NCBI GenBank assembly: GCA_024291935.2
Contig: CM044322.1
Coordinates: forward strand, 21,699,405-21,763,404
Origin: Okapia johnstoni
Lineage: Eukaryota > Chordata > Mammalia > Artiodactyla > Giraffidae
Reading direction: 5' to 3'
DNA length: 64,000 bases
Positions 36,215 through 47,101 of the stretch are shown here, in pieces. A model generated the notes under the pieces. That model ran no database searches and was not told the origin of the DNA. It saw only the letters and a list, made by a program, of their open reading frames with translations. The position numbers and the translations under genes were made by a program. How positions within the stretch are numbered: the first letter of the stretch is position 1; every line of letters starts with the position of its first letter.

Positions 36215-37195
36215 TTTTCATTTCAGTGTGTCAAAAATATAAAACCAAACTCTCATGCATTGCTAGGGAGTGCAAAATGGTGTTGCCACTTTGGAAAACA
36301 GTCTGTCAGTGCTTCAAAATGTTTAACATGGAGTTACCATATACAATTCCACTCTTGGGTGCCTACTCAGCAGAAATAAAAATACAAGTCTGCTCGTGCA
36401 GTGTTCATAGCAGCACTATTTGTAATAGCCCAAAAGTGGAAGCCACTAAAATGTCCGTCAACTGCAGAATGAATAAACAAAATAGGACATATATAAGGAA
36501 TAGTATTCAGCAATAAAAAGGAATGAAGCTCTGATACATACTAAAACAAAGCAAACCTCAAGTGAAAGAAACCAGATTCAAAAGACCACGCAGAGTAAGT
36601 CCGCTACATATGAATGAGTTCTCTTCTGAGAGTATGTTCATAAATCCAATTTGTCCATATAAGTCCAACAAAGTTATCCTAGGTACCAAATACAATCAGC
36701 TATATAGTACTGTACTGTATAGATTTGTAATACTTTTCACACAAATACTACATAAAAAACAAACACAAAAAATAAATAAAATACATTTAATCTCACAGCG
36801 CAATACCTTGAAAAATATGCCAGGCATGTGAACTAATTTATGTGATTAGACATGGAAACACAAGTTCGCATCTTTGAAAGTTCTCAACTTAAAGGTTCAT
36901 ATGTAAGGGACTTACTGTATTACATGGGATGACCAGAATAGCCAAATCTACAGAGGCAGAAAATGGTGGTTGTCTCCAGTTATTGTGTCTTTGGGAAGAA
37001 GGGGAAGGAAATGGGGAGTGACTACTAATCAGTAAGGTGTTTCTTTTCGGTAGAATGAAAGTGTTCTAAAATTAGATTGTAGTGACAGTTGCACACCTCT
37101 GTAAATAGTCTGAAGAACATAAATTGTAGAGTTTGAACAGGTGAACTTTAAAGTATCGAAGTTTTATCTCAAAACGCCATTAAAATAAAAAAAAG
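36215..37195 (+). mobile_element. L1 3' end, split by a small DNA transposon
   Basis: TTGCTAGGGAGTGCAAAATG, TTGGAAAACAGTCTGTCAGT and AGCAGCACTATTTGTAATAG are ORF2 C-terminal L1 text. It continues after 36917 with CCAGAATAGCCAAATCTACA and a 3' UTR ending in AAAATAAAAAAAAG. Confidence 0.85.
36594..36916. mobile_element. Non-autonomous DNA transposon with terminal inverted repeats
   Basis: The left end AGTAAGTCCGCTACATATGA (36594-36613) and the right end TTCATATGTAAGGGACTTAC (36896-36915) are inverted repeats matching at nearly every base of about 20. The interior (about 280 bp) has no ORF. The host L1 is interrupted at this point. The family name is not certain. Confidence 0.75.
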
Positions 37196-37201
37196 AAAAT
37201 A

Positions 37202-37367
37202 TAGTTGACCTTGCACAAGGTGAGGGTTAGGGTCACCAACACCCCATGCACTCAAAAATCTATGTGCAACTTATAGTCAGCTTTCTGTATTCCCATCTCC
37301 TCCATATCTGGGTTCCACATACTCAGATTCAACAGCTCAAATTCACGTTGTTCAAGGGTCAATTGTT
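37202..37367. mobile_element. Tigger-type MITE remnant
   Basis: The left end TAGTTGACCTTGCACAAGG and the right end CGTTGTTCAAGGGTCAATTG are imperfect inverted repeats; the interior CCTCCATATCTGGGTTCCAC is typical of Tigger-derived MER elements. TA at both flanks is consistent with a Tc1/mariner target. Confidence 0.65.
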
Positions 37368-37581
37368 AATAAATATAAACTCCATCTGGAATGTTTATAT
37401 CAAGAAACCATCAGGACTTGTTTTTTTGCAGGAAATTTCTGGGAAGTTTTGTGTTTACTTGAATAAAAGGAATTTCCCTACCACTGACACTGTCAGTCTC
37501 TCTGTAGGTATTACCCTGGATAGTGTAGAACTAGAAGAGGATTATGGAAGAAGCACAGCATTCAGGAAGAGTCCTGGATAC

Positions 37582-37812
37582 CAGGGGCTGGCAAACTACG
37601 GCCTGCGGCCAAAATCGATCTGCCACTTGTCTTTGTAATAAAGTTTTATTGAAACACAGCTCTGCTCATTCATTTACATATTGTTTATAGCTGCTTGCAC
37701 ATTCTAGGTACAGAATAGTTTCAGTGGAAACTGTGCAACCTGCAAAGTCTAAATTATTTACTAAATTCTTGCACCTTTAAAGAAAAAGGCACTTTTCTGC
37801 TGACACTTCTCG
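37582..37812 (-). mobile_element. hAT-type non-autonomous DNA element, copy 1
   Basis: It begins CAGGGGCTGGCAAACTACGG and contains GTAATAAAGTTTTATTGAAA and GCTCTGCTCATTCATTTACA. The end CTTTAAAGAAAAAGGCACTT echoes the start in reverse. It is the same family as 38422-38634 but opposite in orientation. Confidence 0.65.
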
Positions 37813-37842
37813 ATACTCATGTGTCCACTTAAGTCTTAAGTC

Positions 37843-38418
37843 ATGGTCCACACACTAGTAGCAGCAGCACCCAGGAGCCTGTTACAAACGCAGAATCTCA
37901 GGTTCCCCCAGACCTTGTGTTAGTTGTATTAGTGAAAGAAGCAGATGTCAAGATGGAGTTCAATATACATGGACTTTGATAGGAGAGATGACTAGGAGAG
38001 AAAGCAGGGAGGGAGCCGGAAAAGGCCAGGAGAGCCATCAGTCCATGATGCAGGTCTGACCTCGAGGGAAGGAAAGAGAGGAGAAAGATTGGGTGGAAGC
38101 ATTGTAAACTGCTATACAGTCTAAAGCATGATCTGCAAGGCCCTCATGAATCCTCAAGGCAGAGTCGGCTGTCAGAGGAGTCCTGAATCTCTCAGGAACT
38201 GGTTTCCCTTTATCCCTGCTGCACCAAGCCATGCGGCCTTAGTGCACATGCAGTGACAAATTCATAGCGCAGCACCTCTGGTCCTTCGGAAAGGAAATGC
38301 CCTGTAGTTGGCATTGTCATTGCATCTGCCGCAAGGTATGTTCCCAGAGCAGTGAGATCATTTTGAGAATAATTGCCGGGGATCTCTATGCACATTTAAG
38401 TTTGAGAAGCAATACTCG
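37843..38418 (-). mobile_element. Possible MER5A-like hAT element in two pieces
   Basis: 37843-37915 (GTCCACACACTAGTAGCAGC, GCAGAATCTCAGGTTCCCC) and 38380-38418 (GGATCTCTATGCACATTTAA, GTTTGAGAAGCAATACTCG) resemble the two ends of MER5A. About 460 bp of sequence that I cannot assign lies between them. Confidence 0.45.
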
Positions 38419-38421
38419 AGG

Positions 38422-38634
38422 GCAGGAGTTAGCAAACTTTCTACAAAGGGCCACACGGCACATAGTTTGGGCTCTGTGGGCCATACCTTCTCAACTCTGC
38501 CAGTCAAAGTAGGAGCAGCCACAGAGAACACATAACCGATTGGGTGTGGCTGTGTTCTAATGAAACTTTCTTTATAAAAACAGACTTTTGCTTTGGACAA
38601 GATGTGGCCCTTGGGCCAGAGTACACCAACCTAG
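38422..38634 (+). mobile_element. hAT-type non-autonomous DNA element, copy 2
   Basis: GCAGGAGTTAGCAAACTTTC, TTTGGGCTCTGTGGGCCATA, CTCAACTCTGCCAGTCAAAG and GGGTGTGGCTGTGTTCTAAT match this family in forward orientation. Confidence 0.7.
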
Positions 38635-38689
38635 AGTTACAGGGTTTAAACTTTTTAGAAGCAACTAAACACTTTTTGGGGTGGCGGGG

Positions 38690-38905
38690 TGGGCTTCCCT
38701 GGTGGCTCAGACGGTAAAGAATCTGCCTGCAATGAGAGAGACCTAGGTTCAATCCCTGGATTGGGAAGATCCCCTGGAGGACAGCATGGCAACCCACTCC
38801 AGTGTTCTTGCCTGGAGAATCCCCATGGACAGAGGAGCCTGGCAGGCTACAGTCCATGCCGGGTCACAAAGAGTCAGACACGACTGAGTGGCTAAGCACA
38901 GCACA
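38690..38905 (+). mobile_element. Bov-tA SINE
   Basis: GGGCTTCCCTGGTGGCTCAG to GACACGACTGAGTGGCTAAG. It is a well-preserved copy. Confidence 0.92.
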
Positions 38906-39139
38906 AACTCTTTTTTCATATGAAACAGATAAGAGAGGGGCTGCCCCTCTTGATGGTGGGCAGGAAGCTCCGTGTCCAACAGTTCCTCTCAAAAACCACT
39001 GAGACACCTCTGCAGGCAACAAAAGCAGAATCTGAAAGTCATCACCCTGGTTCCCCACAAAGAGCCTTGAGTTACAGAAAGTTTCTCTCACCCTTCTCTC
39101 ATTCCTAGTGGGCATCAACAACCTAACTTCCTACTTTAT

Positions 39140-39420
39140 CCATTCTACAAACATAGCTGACAGTCTAACACTGTGCTAGGTACTTAGGGATGACAAAAGT
39201 GAATCAGACACGCATTTGGCTCCTGGGAAACTTTCAGTAAATAAAAATGAGACCTGTATAGAACTAAGGCAGCAGGGAGCAATGTGTACCCCAGGAAGTC
39301 ACAGGTCAAGGACTGTGGAAACTGAGAAGTGGAGGAGATCATTTCCACATAGGGAATCTGGAATATTCCGTGGACAAGGGTCAGGGAGCTGTGAAAGGAG
39401 GGGGCAGACTGACCATCTGT
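39140..39420. mobile_element. Ancient LINE-derived repeat, family uncertain
   Basis: ACTGTGCTAGGTACTTAGGG and GGAATATTCCGTGGACAAGG resemble the old repeat seen at 5125-5720. From 39421 to 40504 only short A-runs (40257-40268, 40342-40356) stand out. Confidence 0.35.
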
Positions 39421-40504
39421 TTTCCTTCTAAAACCAGACGTTGCCTCTCTTCTGGAGGACCACACCTCCACAGGATGGATTCTTCTGAACACAGATGCTG
39501 ACCATCAGGGCACATGGCTTGCCCACACAAGCAGACTCATGGATCTCATTCCCATCACAGTGGGCATACTCACCCCCAGAGACCAATGACCTTGCATCCA
39601 CAGTTCTTTCATGCAGGGTTACTATGACTTCACTGCATGTCTGGGGCAAGATCAAGGAGCAGAACTAAGTGAGAATAAAACGGGCAATTCCTCAGGGTCC
39701 CACGAGGGCAAACACTCTGACCTTGACCACCACTGCAGTATAGGAAGAGGCAGCTGAGGAGGAGGGTCATGGAAACCTTATCTTCACAGGAGCCCTGGGA
39801 AAGGTATGGATGTGGCGCTTCACATGTTACTGAGTCCTGCTGGATACTGGGGGAGGCGGCACACATGGCCTTCCTTTTAAATTCTCTTTACATCTCTGTG
39901 GATACTTCCATGTGTCAATCTGCCTTCTGTGAAGCTCTACACCCCACATCAACAAAACTCCTCACCCTGGGGCTGCTATTCCCTTACTGAGAGAAGGGGA
40001 TGTTACAGCGTCCTGTGAAATCTCCTTTCTCTGGGGTCATTCAAAACAAAAAAGCTATCCATATGCCTTAAACAAGGTCAGCAAATGCTGACCTTCCTAC
40101 CAGAAAATCCAGAGACCTTTGAAACTTACATGAAGTATGTGACATGGGCATATTGCTAAAAAGTGAGCAAAGCTTCCATCATATTACCAAAAGAGTGTGT
40201 GACCCCAAAAAAGCCATGGACCATTGTCCAATGTATTAAATAGTATAGCCCAGGCTAAAAAAAAAAAAGATCAAAAAACAAAAAAATGATCTTTTCAAGC
40301 CACTGACTCAACAGTGTTCTCAATCATCTTGAGACCATCTTGCAAAAAAAAAAAAAATACCCTATTTACCACCATTCCTACTGGACAGATGAGCAAGCTA
40401 AATTCTTAAGAAATTAATATCCTACCTAAGAAAAGATTACAGGTTGACAGGTTAGCACCAAAGATGAATGGACTAATACACTGCTCTTGGCAATGATCAC
40501 CTCC

Positions 40505-40870
40505 TGCTGTTAATACCACTTCATAAATGAATTTTACTGTCAAGTCTGTGTTGGGCTCTTTACATACATGACTTCTTTAAACACTAACAACTCTTTGAGA
40601 CACTTTCTCATTTCTCCATGTGAGGAAACCAAAGCTCAGAAAAGTTGAATGGATTGCCACAGGTCCCAGGACTGATAAGTGTCAGATGGAACCTGATTCC
40701 GGGTCTGTCCGACTCCCAAATTCTGCCCTGGGATCTCCTCCGCAACCTGGATCCTCAGAGAAGGAAAACTCATCTTCAAGTCAGGGACAGTTTCTTAGAC
40801 ATCTTTGTATTCCCCCACAGAGCCTTCCCCTGCTTTGCATGGCAAAGCACTCAATAAATATTTGTTGAAT
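40505..40870 (-). mobile_element. MIR SINE followed by an L2-like tail
   Basis: TGTTGGGCTCTTTACATACA, TGAGGAAACCAAAGCTCAGA and TGATAAGTGTCAGATGGAAC are reverse MIR. The last part, GCACTCAATAAATATTTGTT at 40845-40864, looks like an L2 3' end on the plus strand. Confidence 0.6.
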
Positions 40871-41505
40871 GAAGAAGCGTGGGCTTGGGCTCCAATTCTG
40901 CCATGGACTTACTGACTCAGTCTCCGGCCACTTGGAGTTGCAGGTGGTTAGTCAACTGGGCAACTTCAGGGAACATTTGAAATCAATTACGGGTGAGGAG
41001 GAACCTATTAGAAGTTCTTCTTCTGTGTGTGCTGGGGTGGAAGAAGAGGAAAGGAAGTTGAGAAGGAGGGAAACAGGATGGTTTCAAGGATGGGTGCTGG
41101 AGCTTAAAGATTTCACACCAGGATGGGACAGCATTTGACTTATGTCCCCAGCTGAGTTCCAACAGCCCGTCCAAATGGGCTCCTGACCCCAGGCTACTCC
41201 TCGGTGGCCACAAATCCCTGAATTGCCAGGCCCCTGAGCAGTGACCTTTATGGAGGCCCTGACACTGGAGCAGCCACACACAGTCCTTTCTCGCTTGCCC
41301 GGCGTCAGAGCTGCAGGAGATTGGCAACTTCAGAAGATCTAAGCTGCAGGGGGCCCAGCACCATTGCTCCCCCTCCAGGGGCCAGAGAGAAGCTAAACAC
41401 CTACAGCCTGTGAGGCCCACATTGTCCTCTCAGCCCTAAATGAAAGTATTCCAGCAATCCACCCGGAATCCAAAAACTTCCTATTTTGGAAGCGTGTGGG
41501 AGTTA

Positions 41506-41523
41506 GGGGTGGGGGGGAGGGAG
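41506..41523 (+). repeat. G-rich run
   Basis: GGGGTGGGGGGGAGGGAGG, a purine/G run within apparently unique intron. It is one of three G-rich tracts in 41.5-42.75 kb. Confidence 0.7.
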
Positions 41524-41844
41524 GTAACTCAAGTTGATTTTGTTTTCTTTATAGTTGTTACAAGCACCGGTTAGTCACAACCCAAAGAATGCCACTTGAG
41601 CCCTTTCACATGGGCCCTGCAAAGAGACTTGTATGAAGCCGACCTTCAGGGATGCCTACCAACAACGCTCTGGGAGGGGATGATCAAATACCTCCCAGAG
41701 GCCCGGGAAGGGACAGTCCTCCAAGAAACCAGACTGCATTCCCCACTACTTGGCTTCCAAGGCGCCGCCTACTCTCCCGTGCACGAAGCAACACTGCCAC
41801 CTAGTGTTCTGTGCAGGAAGTATTCCCCGAGGCCTCCTGTCTCT

Positions 41845-41878
41845 GGGGGGGGTTGGGGGGGAAGGTGGTGGGGGGTGG
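41845..41878 (+). repeat. G-quadruplex-prone tract
   Basis: Runs of 8, 7, 2, 2 and 6 guanines separated by one or two bases (TT, AA, T, T). On the PAPPA2 transcript the complementary C-rich strand would appear, so any quadruplex forms in DNA on the template strand. Confidence 0.75.
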
Positions 41879-42726
41879 TTCCTCTACCACGGCTAGAGCA
41901 ACTGAATCACTTGATGTGTCTGCAGAGGAGAAAATGCCCCGAGTTTGGCAGACGGAGAATGGAGGGAAATGGGCCTAGGTTAAGTAGGTAGAACCTGAGG
42001 TTTGAGAGCTGTTAGAAAAGAGTGTGGGAGCCAAGTGTTGTAGCATCTTGGGTTATCCTCGGTGGGGCAGCAGAACTCCCATGGTTGAATTGTATTTACC
42101 TCTCAGGAGCACAGTTCAGCTGTGGTCATTCTGCAACAGCTGAAGGCCAACCATCCCAGGAACAAGCAGGTACCGGCTAAAAAGACCAGGGCTAGGGTCA
42201 GAGAGGGAAGATGGGCTGATCTGTTGGTAGGAGTGAGTAGATGAGCAAATCGGAGACCTTTATTCCTGGGGGTGACTACCCGTGGCCCTTCATTGTTCTC
42301 AGCCCAGGGGGCCCCAGGGAAAGCATATGGAGCTGACCACAGCGAGTCGACAAGGATGCCTATGTCCTGGGAACCCAGCTGCTAGAATCCTGAAGAACGA
42401 AGTCTGGGTTCTCAGCCCCCATCTCTCCCAGACTTTTACCCTAAATCTTTTCTGAATATTTTCTGAGGTGCACAAGCCTGAACAAAGATACAAGGTGGGA
42501 GGTGGAGAGGAGACAGACCCGAGTATTCTCTGCCCTCCGTCTTTCCGGTGTGGACCTACAGGGGACATGCCAGCACAGCTCTGGAAATACTTTGATTTGA
42601 AGAGAAAGAAACCTCAGAGGCTAGACTGTCTGCAAAAGATTTCCTGCCTAATTTTACATGCTTAGGGAGGTGGCAAGGGCTCAGATGGGCACCTTGGAGA
42701 AGGAGTTGAGTATGCGCTGTGGCAAG

Positions 42727-42748
42727 GTGGGGGGCGGGGGCGGGGTGG
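42727..42748 (+). repeat. G-quadruplex-prone tract
   Basis: Runs of 6, 5 and 4 guanines separated by single C bases, then TGG. The long first run can supply two G-tracts. It lies 20 bp left of a Bov-tA SINE. The rest of 40871-42767 shows no other recognised feature. Confidence 0.75.
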
Positions 42749-42767
42749 TGCTTTAAGGAAAGCTGTG

Positions 42768-42988
42768 TGTGCGTGCTCAGCCGCTTCAGTCATGTCCGAC
42801 TCTTTGCGACCCTGTGGACTGTAGCCCGCCAGGCTCCTCTGTTTATGGGATTCTCCAGGCAAGAATACTGGAGTGGGTTGCCATGCCCTCCTTCAGAGGA
42901 TCTTCCCAACCCAGGGATTGAACATGCGTCTCCTGAGTCTCCAGCATTGCAGGCAGATTCTTTTACCCATTGAGCCGCTTAGGAAGCC
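42768..42988 (-). mobile_element. Bov-tA SINE
   Basis: GTGCGTGCTCAGCCGCTTCA to GAGCCGCTTAGGAAGCCC, reverse-oriented. Confidence 0.9.
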
Positions 42989-44844
42989 CTATAACTGGAA
43001 CCAAATCCTGACCCTGTTCTCCTCTCATCGGAGAAGAGAACAGAAGGATGCAGAAGGTTTGGGGACAGGGGTCAGGTACCCACTGTCCAGAAACTGTTCC
43101 CTCAGGTCTGAATTTTAACAACTCAGACCACTGGTTTCTTAGAGCCTCCCTCCTATATTCCTGTTGGATCTTTCTCTGATTCTTCAGAGCCAGGGAACTG
43201 ATCCCAGGTCCCTGTGCTGCTACTGCCAGAGGAGGGGTAAGTGGAGTCGTGGTCTAGACGGCAAGCACACAGTTTCCCTGGCAGATGGGTACTAGGAAGC
43301 GAGATTAGGCAGCAAGAAGATGTCATCTGGGAAAAACTGTGAAGCTGCCAACTCCGATCAGATAATCATCTCATTATTTCTTCCATTTGGCCTCAGAATA
43401 AGGATTTCCTTCTACTCTTTCTCTGCCCCAACCTATCATCCAGCCCAGCTCCTTCTCTATCCTCTCCCTTCACCCCCTTTCCCACCCCAAAATAAAATCA
43501 AGCAAAACCACAGGAGTCTAAAGTGCTCAGTGTCTGGGAATCCCAGCTTCCAAAAGAGAAATTACAGCCAAAGAGGGGGGAAGACAGCGTGTCCGGAAGG
43601 GATGTTCCAGCAACACACCATCACAAGAGGCTCCCTCCTTCCAGATTTCTTTCTCTGGTCTAAAACTTATTTGCAGGCACCCAGCAGCCTGAGAAGTCTT
43701 TAATATGCGGAGTTGTCAAGTCCTTCAGGAGTTCTGGAGTTCCGCTCCCCGTCTGCCTCAGGCACACCTCTCACGTCTTTGGTTTCCCCATCCATGTCAT
43801 GGGACTGCCAAGCATCAAAGGGTGTTGTGCACAGTCCAGATTAATAAGATGAAAATGGTTCTACTATGTACCTAGCTTTGGGTGAGGTTCTGTCCTGGGG
43901 TGGGGGCTCTGAAGGGATAAAGAGACACTGAATGATCATGTATCACTTCTAATCCCTTACCCACTCCTTGCTTGAAACCAATCGCCCCCAACTGCCCCCC
44001 ACCCCCCTTAAGACAAGGGAGACAGTTATTTCTAATCCCACTCTTCTTTGTCCTTCTGGGTGACTTTCCATGAAAGCCAAGATCTGGGTATACTGTAAAA
44101 TAAATGTGGAGAGTGTTCCCAAACGTTGTTCCTGATTAAGACTGTAGAATTATACAAGGTGCATTTCTGGTCCCTTTTACAACAGCCCGGGTTAGAAAGC
44201 AGGGTCCTGGCTTGTGAGTGTCCACCTTTTCCAGTAGACCTTTCTAGTCCCAGGCTGGACACATGATTTTTAGGACAAAACAAAGGGGACTCCAGGACCT
44301 GGTCAAGGTAGTAGCTTTCTGCTACATTCCAGGGCTACTCAAAGAAAAGGAAACCAACCAGGACCCGTTGGCTATGTACCCGGCAGCCTTGTTTCCTCAC
44401 TACCTAGTCCAGCCCAGGCATGACTCACTGCCCAGGTCTGTACACTTTCATGTAGTTTCAAAGTTGCCTGGGTTTCTCACTCTGGACTATGAGAAATGGA
44501 GTGTGACACCTCTTCCCCACTGACAAAGAACCAGAGATCTTCCCCTTTAAAGAGGGATGAGAGAATGAGCTGGAGGTCTCCTAAGTGCCAGCACAAGGTA
44601 TAGAAGCACACGAGATCAATACAAGGGACAAATGCTCTTGTGGTTATAGAGTCATTAATGCAGATGATGTCTGGGATTCTGCTGCGCAGATGAATAGAGG
44701 CCCTTCCCCCTCTCTGCCCGGCCAGCCCTCCCTGGCTCTTCTGCTCTGCCCCTTTCCCCTCCTTGCCCCCGATGTCTAACCTCACCAAAACCAGAAGCCA
44801 GCCCTACCCCGCGGACTATGGAAAGCCCAGGAGTGGGTGATTAC
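42989..44844. other. Intron next to the first coding exon, no recognised features
   Basis: About 1.9 kb of apparently unique, fairly GC-rich intron adjoining the splice donor at 44844. Repeats are absent. Being close to an exon and repeat-free it may hold conserved elements, but none can be named from sequence. Confidence 0.45.
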
Positions 44845-45760
44845 CTGCGATGATGGCTGGGCTCTTCTGTCCTCCCTCCGGTTTCACCCAGGCTTCCACT
44901 GTGAACGCCTCCCGGGGAATGTCAGCCAGCACTTCTGGACGCAGCAGCAGCGGCTCCCGCCTCCCAGAGAAGTACAAGACAGGCAGTCCTCCTTGGGGGC
45001 TCACGGTCTCTGCTTCCCAGGCGGGGTCCCCTCCACCATTCTGGATGCCACCCTCTGATGGGCCGGTTCGGACCCTAGGCGTGAGGGGATGCTTAGGCCA
45101 AGGCTGGAAGTGCCGGGGTGCAAATTTGGGGTCTCCCCGCAGGCCTCCTGCCTGTCCCTTCACCACCTGGCGCCGACGCCTGGTCTTGGTCCGGCCCTTC
45201 CTTCGGGTCTCTGGTCCGGATTCCTTTGGGCATGGGAAGGTGGTGATCACGGTGGCAGCCGAGGCTGTGCCTTCTGGAGTCCCAGCCTCACCTAGAGGTT
45301 CCTTGGATCCTCCATCGCCAAGATAAGTGTCATCATCTCCCAGTAGCTCCGACTGCCCAATAGGACTGTCCCCTCCCCACAGAGCGACTGGCCGCTCAGC
45401 CTCACTCCTTACTCTTGTACTTGCAGTTGGGTCTGGGGAGACAGAGCTCACAGCCATTCCCTCGGCAGCCAGCTTACTGCGTCCTGCATGGTGCCTCCCC
45501 TGATCTCCTGCAGGGTAGGGCCTCAGGTAGTCCCCAGGCCGGCTGGGATAGACCCCAAAGAGGTGATGCTGAGGAGCAACTCTGGGTCTTCGAACCTTGG
45601 CCCCCAGCCAGCAGCGCTCTCCTTCCGACGGCACCTGACTTAGGTGTCCTCTTTGGGCCAAGGATCTCTTGCACGTCCAGCCCAGCTCCGAGCTGACAGT
45701 ACTCAGCGCCCACCCAGCCAGAACCACCAGGCTTACCCTCAGAATCTTGAAGCACATCAT
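44845..45760 (-). CDS. PAPPA2: PAPPA2 first coding exon (residues 1-305 plus first base of codon 306)
   Basis: Pappalysin-2 is a secreted metzincin metalloprotease that cleaves IGF-binding proteins (chiefly IGFBP-5, also IGFBP-3) and so releases IGF. This exon starts at tandem ATG codons ([10 protein letters not shown]); the first is chosen because human PAPP-A2 also begins Met-Met. A hydrophobic signal peptide covers about residues 1-22. A basic propeptide follows, with an RRRR run at 194-197. From about residue 258 the conserved stretch with YFSGRRE, LLRPEVL and [12 protein letters not shown] opens the laminin-G-like domain. The exon ends in codon 306 (GCA G) directly before a GT donor at 44844-44843, which gives phase 1 and matches the next exon. 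Identification is very secure from near-identity to human PAPP-A2 as I know it. The human mature-start motif RVKK reads RVRT here (229-232). An acceptor for this exon's 5' UTR was not located. Confidence 0.95.
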
Positions 45761-46396
45761 ACCTCCCCCTGGCTCTTTATACAGAACCAGAAGTCAGCTT
45801 CTGGGTACCTCACCAGGGTGATGGGGATAAGAGGAAGAGACAGCTAGCTGTGGATTTGCTGTCCCCTGGCAAACTGTTTTGTTCAGGGACCAAACTTTTT
45901 CAAGCAACCCTCAAAGAGCACCTCTCCTGGCTACCCGCGCTGGGTGCTGTGACCGCGTAGCCTCTGCCCCTCACCTCCCCTGTGTATGTCCCTCAACCTC
46001 TCCCTTGACCTCTCTCTCCTTGCTCTACTTCAGTCCTTGAAGAATGAGGTCCATTTCTCTGGGTTCCTTTGAATTTCTTCCAGAGAGCTCAGGTTTCTTT
46101 CTTTTTTTTTCCCCCTGCTTCAATAACTCCTCCCCTCGCTGATACTAGAAGGGGGACACGTGGGCAGGAGCCAAATCTTCTCAAATACACACTTGCGTAC
46201 ACGCATACCACTCACTACCTGAAGTCATTAAAAAGAATCTTAGCCTCCAATGTTCTTTTCTTTATCCTCCTTCCTTCCCTAGGAGTTACCTTTTCTTTGT
46301 CGTCTTTAGCCTCAATTATATTTACCTTCCAACAAATGGCTAGAAAAACTGGTATACAGAGACACAGAATTTGATGCTTACTATCTAAAAAGGCAA

Positions 46397-46420
46397 AAAA
46401 AAAAAAAAAAAAAAAAGAAT
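46397..46420 (+). repeat. Poly-A run of about 24 bases
   Basis: An uninterrupted A-run followed by GAATCTAGGG. No retrotransposon body is recognisable before it. Confidence 0.85.
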
Positions 46421-47057
46421 CTAGGGGGCACAAAAATGCCAGCTGGTACTTAGCCTTCACTCTCCAGATGTCCTCCTCAGCCAGCTCCCCATCCAGCCTC
46501 CAGTCTGCCTGCGCAGGTCAGAGTGTTTCCCTCAGCTCTGTGCCTGGGGTTGGTGCGTGTTGAAGGTTGTTTTTAATCCCCTTCCAACTTGTTGGTGTGT
46601 TGCAAGTCTCCGTAAAGTTCTCCTCTGGGGTGCCAGTCTGGTGTCCTAATAACCTTATGAGTCTGAGAGCCCTTGACTTCACCTTCTGGGAGTCTTGTGG
46701 GTCCCTGGGAAGATGGAAAAGAGAAGGAGAGGAAGAGCGGGTCCTGCAGGGGACCTGTGCTCTCCAGTCCCTCCTGCTCCCTTCTCTCCCTTTCTCTCTG
46801 CCTGTAATTATCTTCTTGTTTGTTTCATTTAAAGACAATGATGATGTCAAAGCTAATAAGTTCGGTGCATCTCTCCACCTACTGCCTGTCCCCTCCTCCC
46901 TCCTGAAAACCTCCCCACCTCACTGAGGCACGGGGGACAGACGCTACTCTTGGTTTCCCCAGTAAACATCTCCCGCTTTCTCTTCCAGCAGCCGCAGCCT
47001 ACACAATCAATAGCCAACAATCAATACTGTTTTGGAGCACTCTTTTCTGTATGTATT

Positions 47058-47061
47058 CTCC

Positions 47062-47098
<37 letters not shown>

Positions 47099-47101
47099 TC
47101 A
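47058..47101 (+). repeat. Compound (TC)n(AC)n microsatellite
   Basis: About ten CT units run directly into about nine CA units, then CTCACATGCACATACTCACAC. Such compound repeats are usually polymorphic. A shorter (AC)n lies at 47633-47657. Confidence 0.93.

Larger units (their letters stand above)
7514..44844 (-). other. PAPPA2: PAPPA2 intron between the first two coding exons (37,331 bp)
   Basis: The boundaries are read directly: donor GTAATC after GCAG on the minus strand at 44844, and acceptor TTTCCCAG ending at 7514. Both flanking exons are phase 1, so splicing restores an unbroken frame (AIIAG then VFDNCSH). The intron holds most of the repeats listed here and no other supported gene. 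Confidence 0.93.

Noticed and set aside
36079..36516. 145-codon plus-strand frame
   Set aside because: Its second half is L1 ORF2 C-terminal sequence read out of frame; the first half has no similarity that I recognise.
44850..45326. Plus-strand open frame of 158 codons
   Set aside because: It is the antisense shadow of the GC-rich PAPPA2 first coding exon; no family resemblance, and the minus frame is the conserved one.
45775..45781. TATAAAG just upstream of the PAPPA2 ATG
   Set aside because: Only 15-21 bases before the start codon, too near for a transcript starting about 30 bp downstream to include the ATG.
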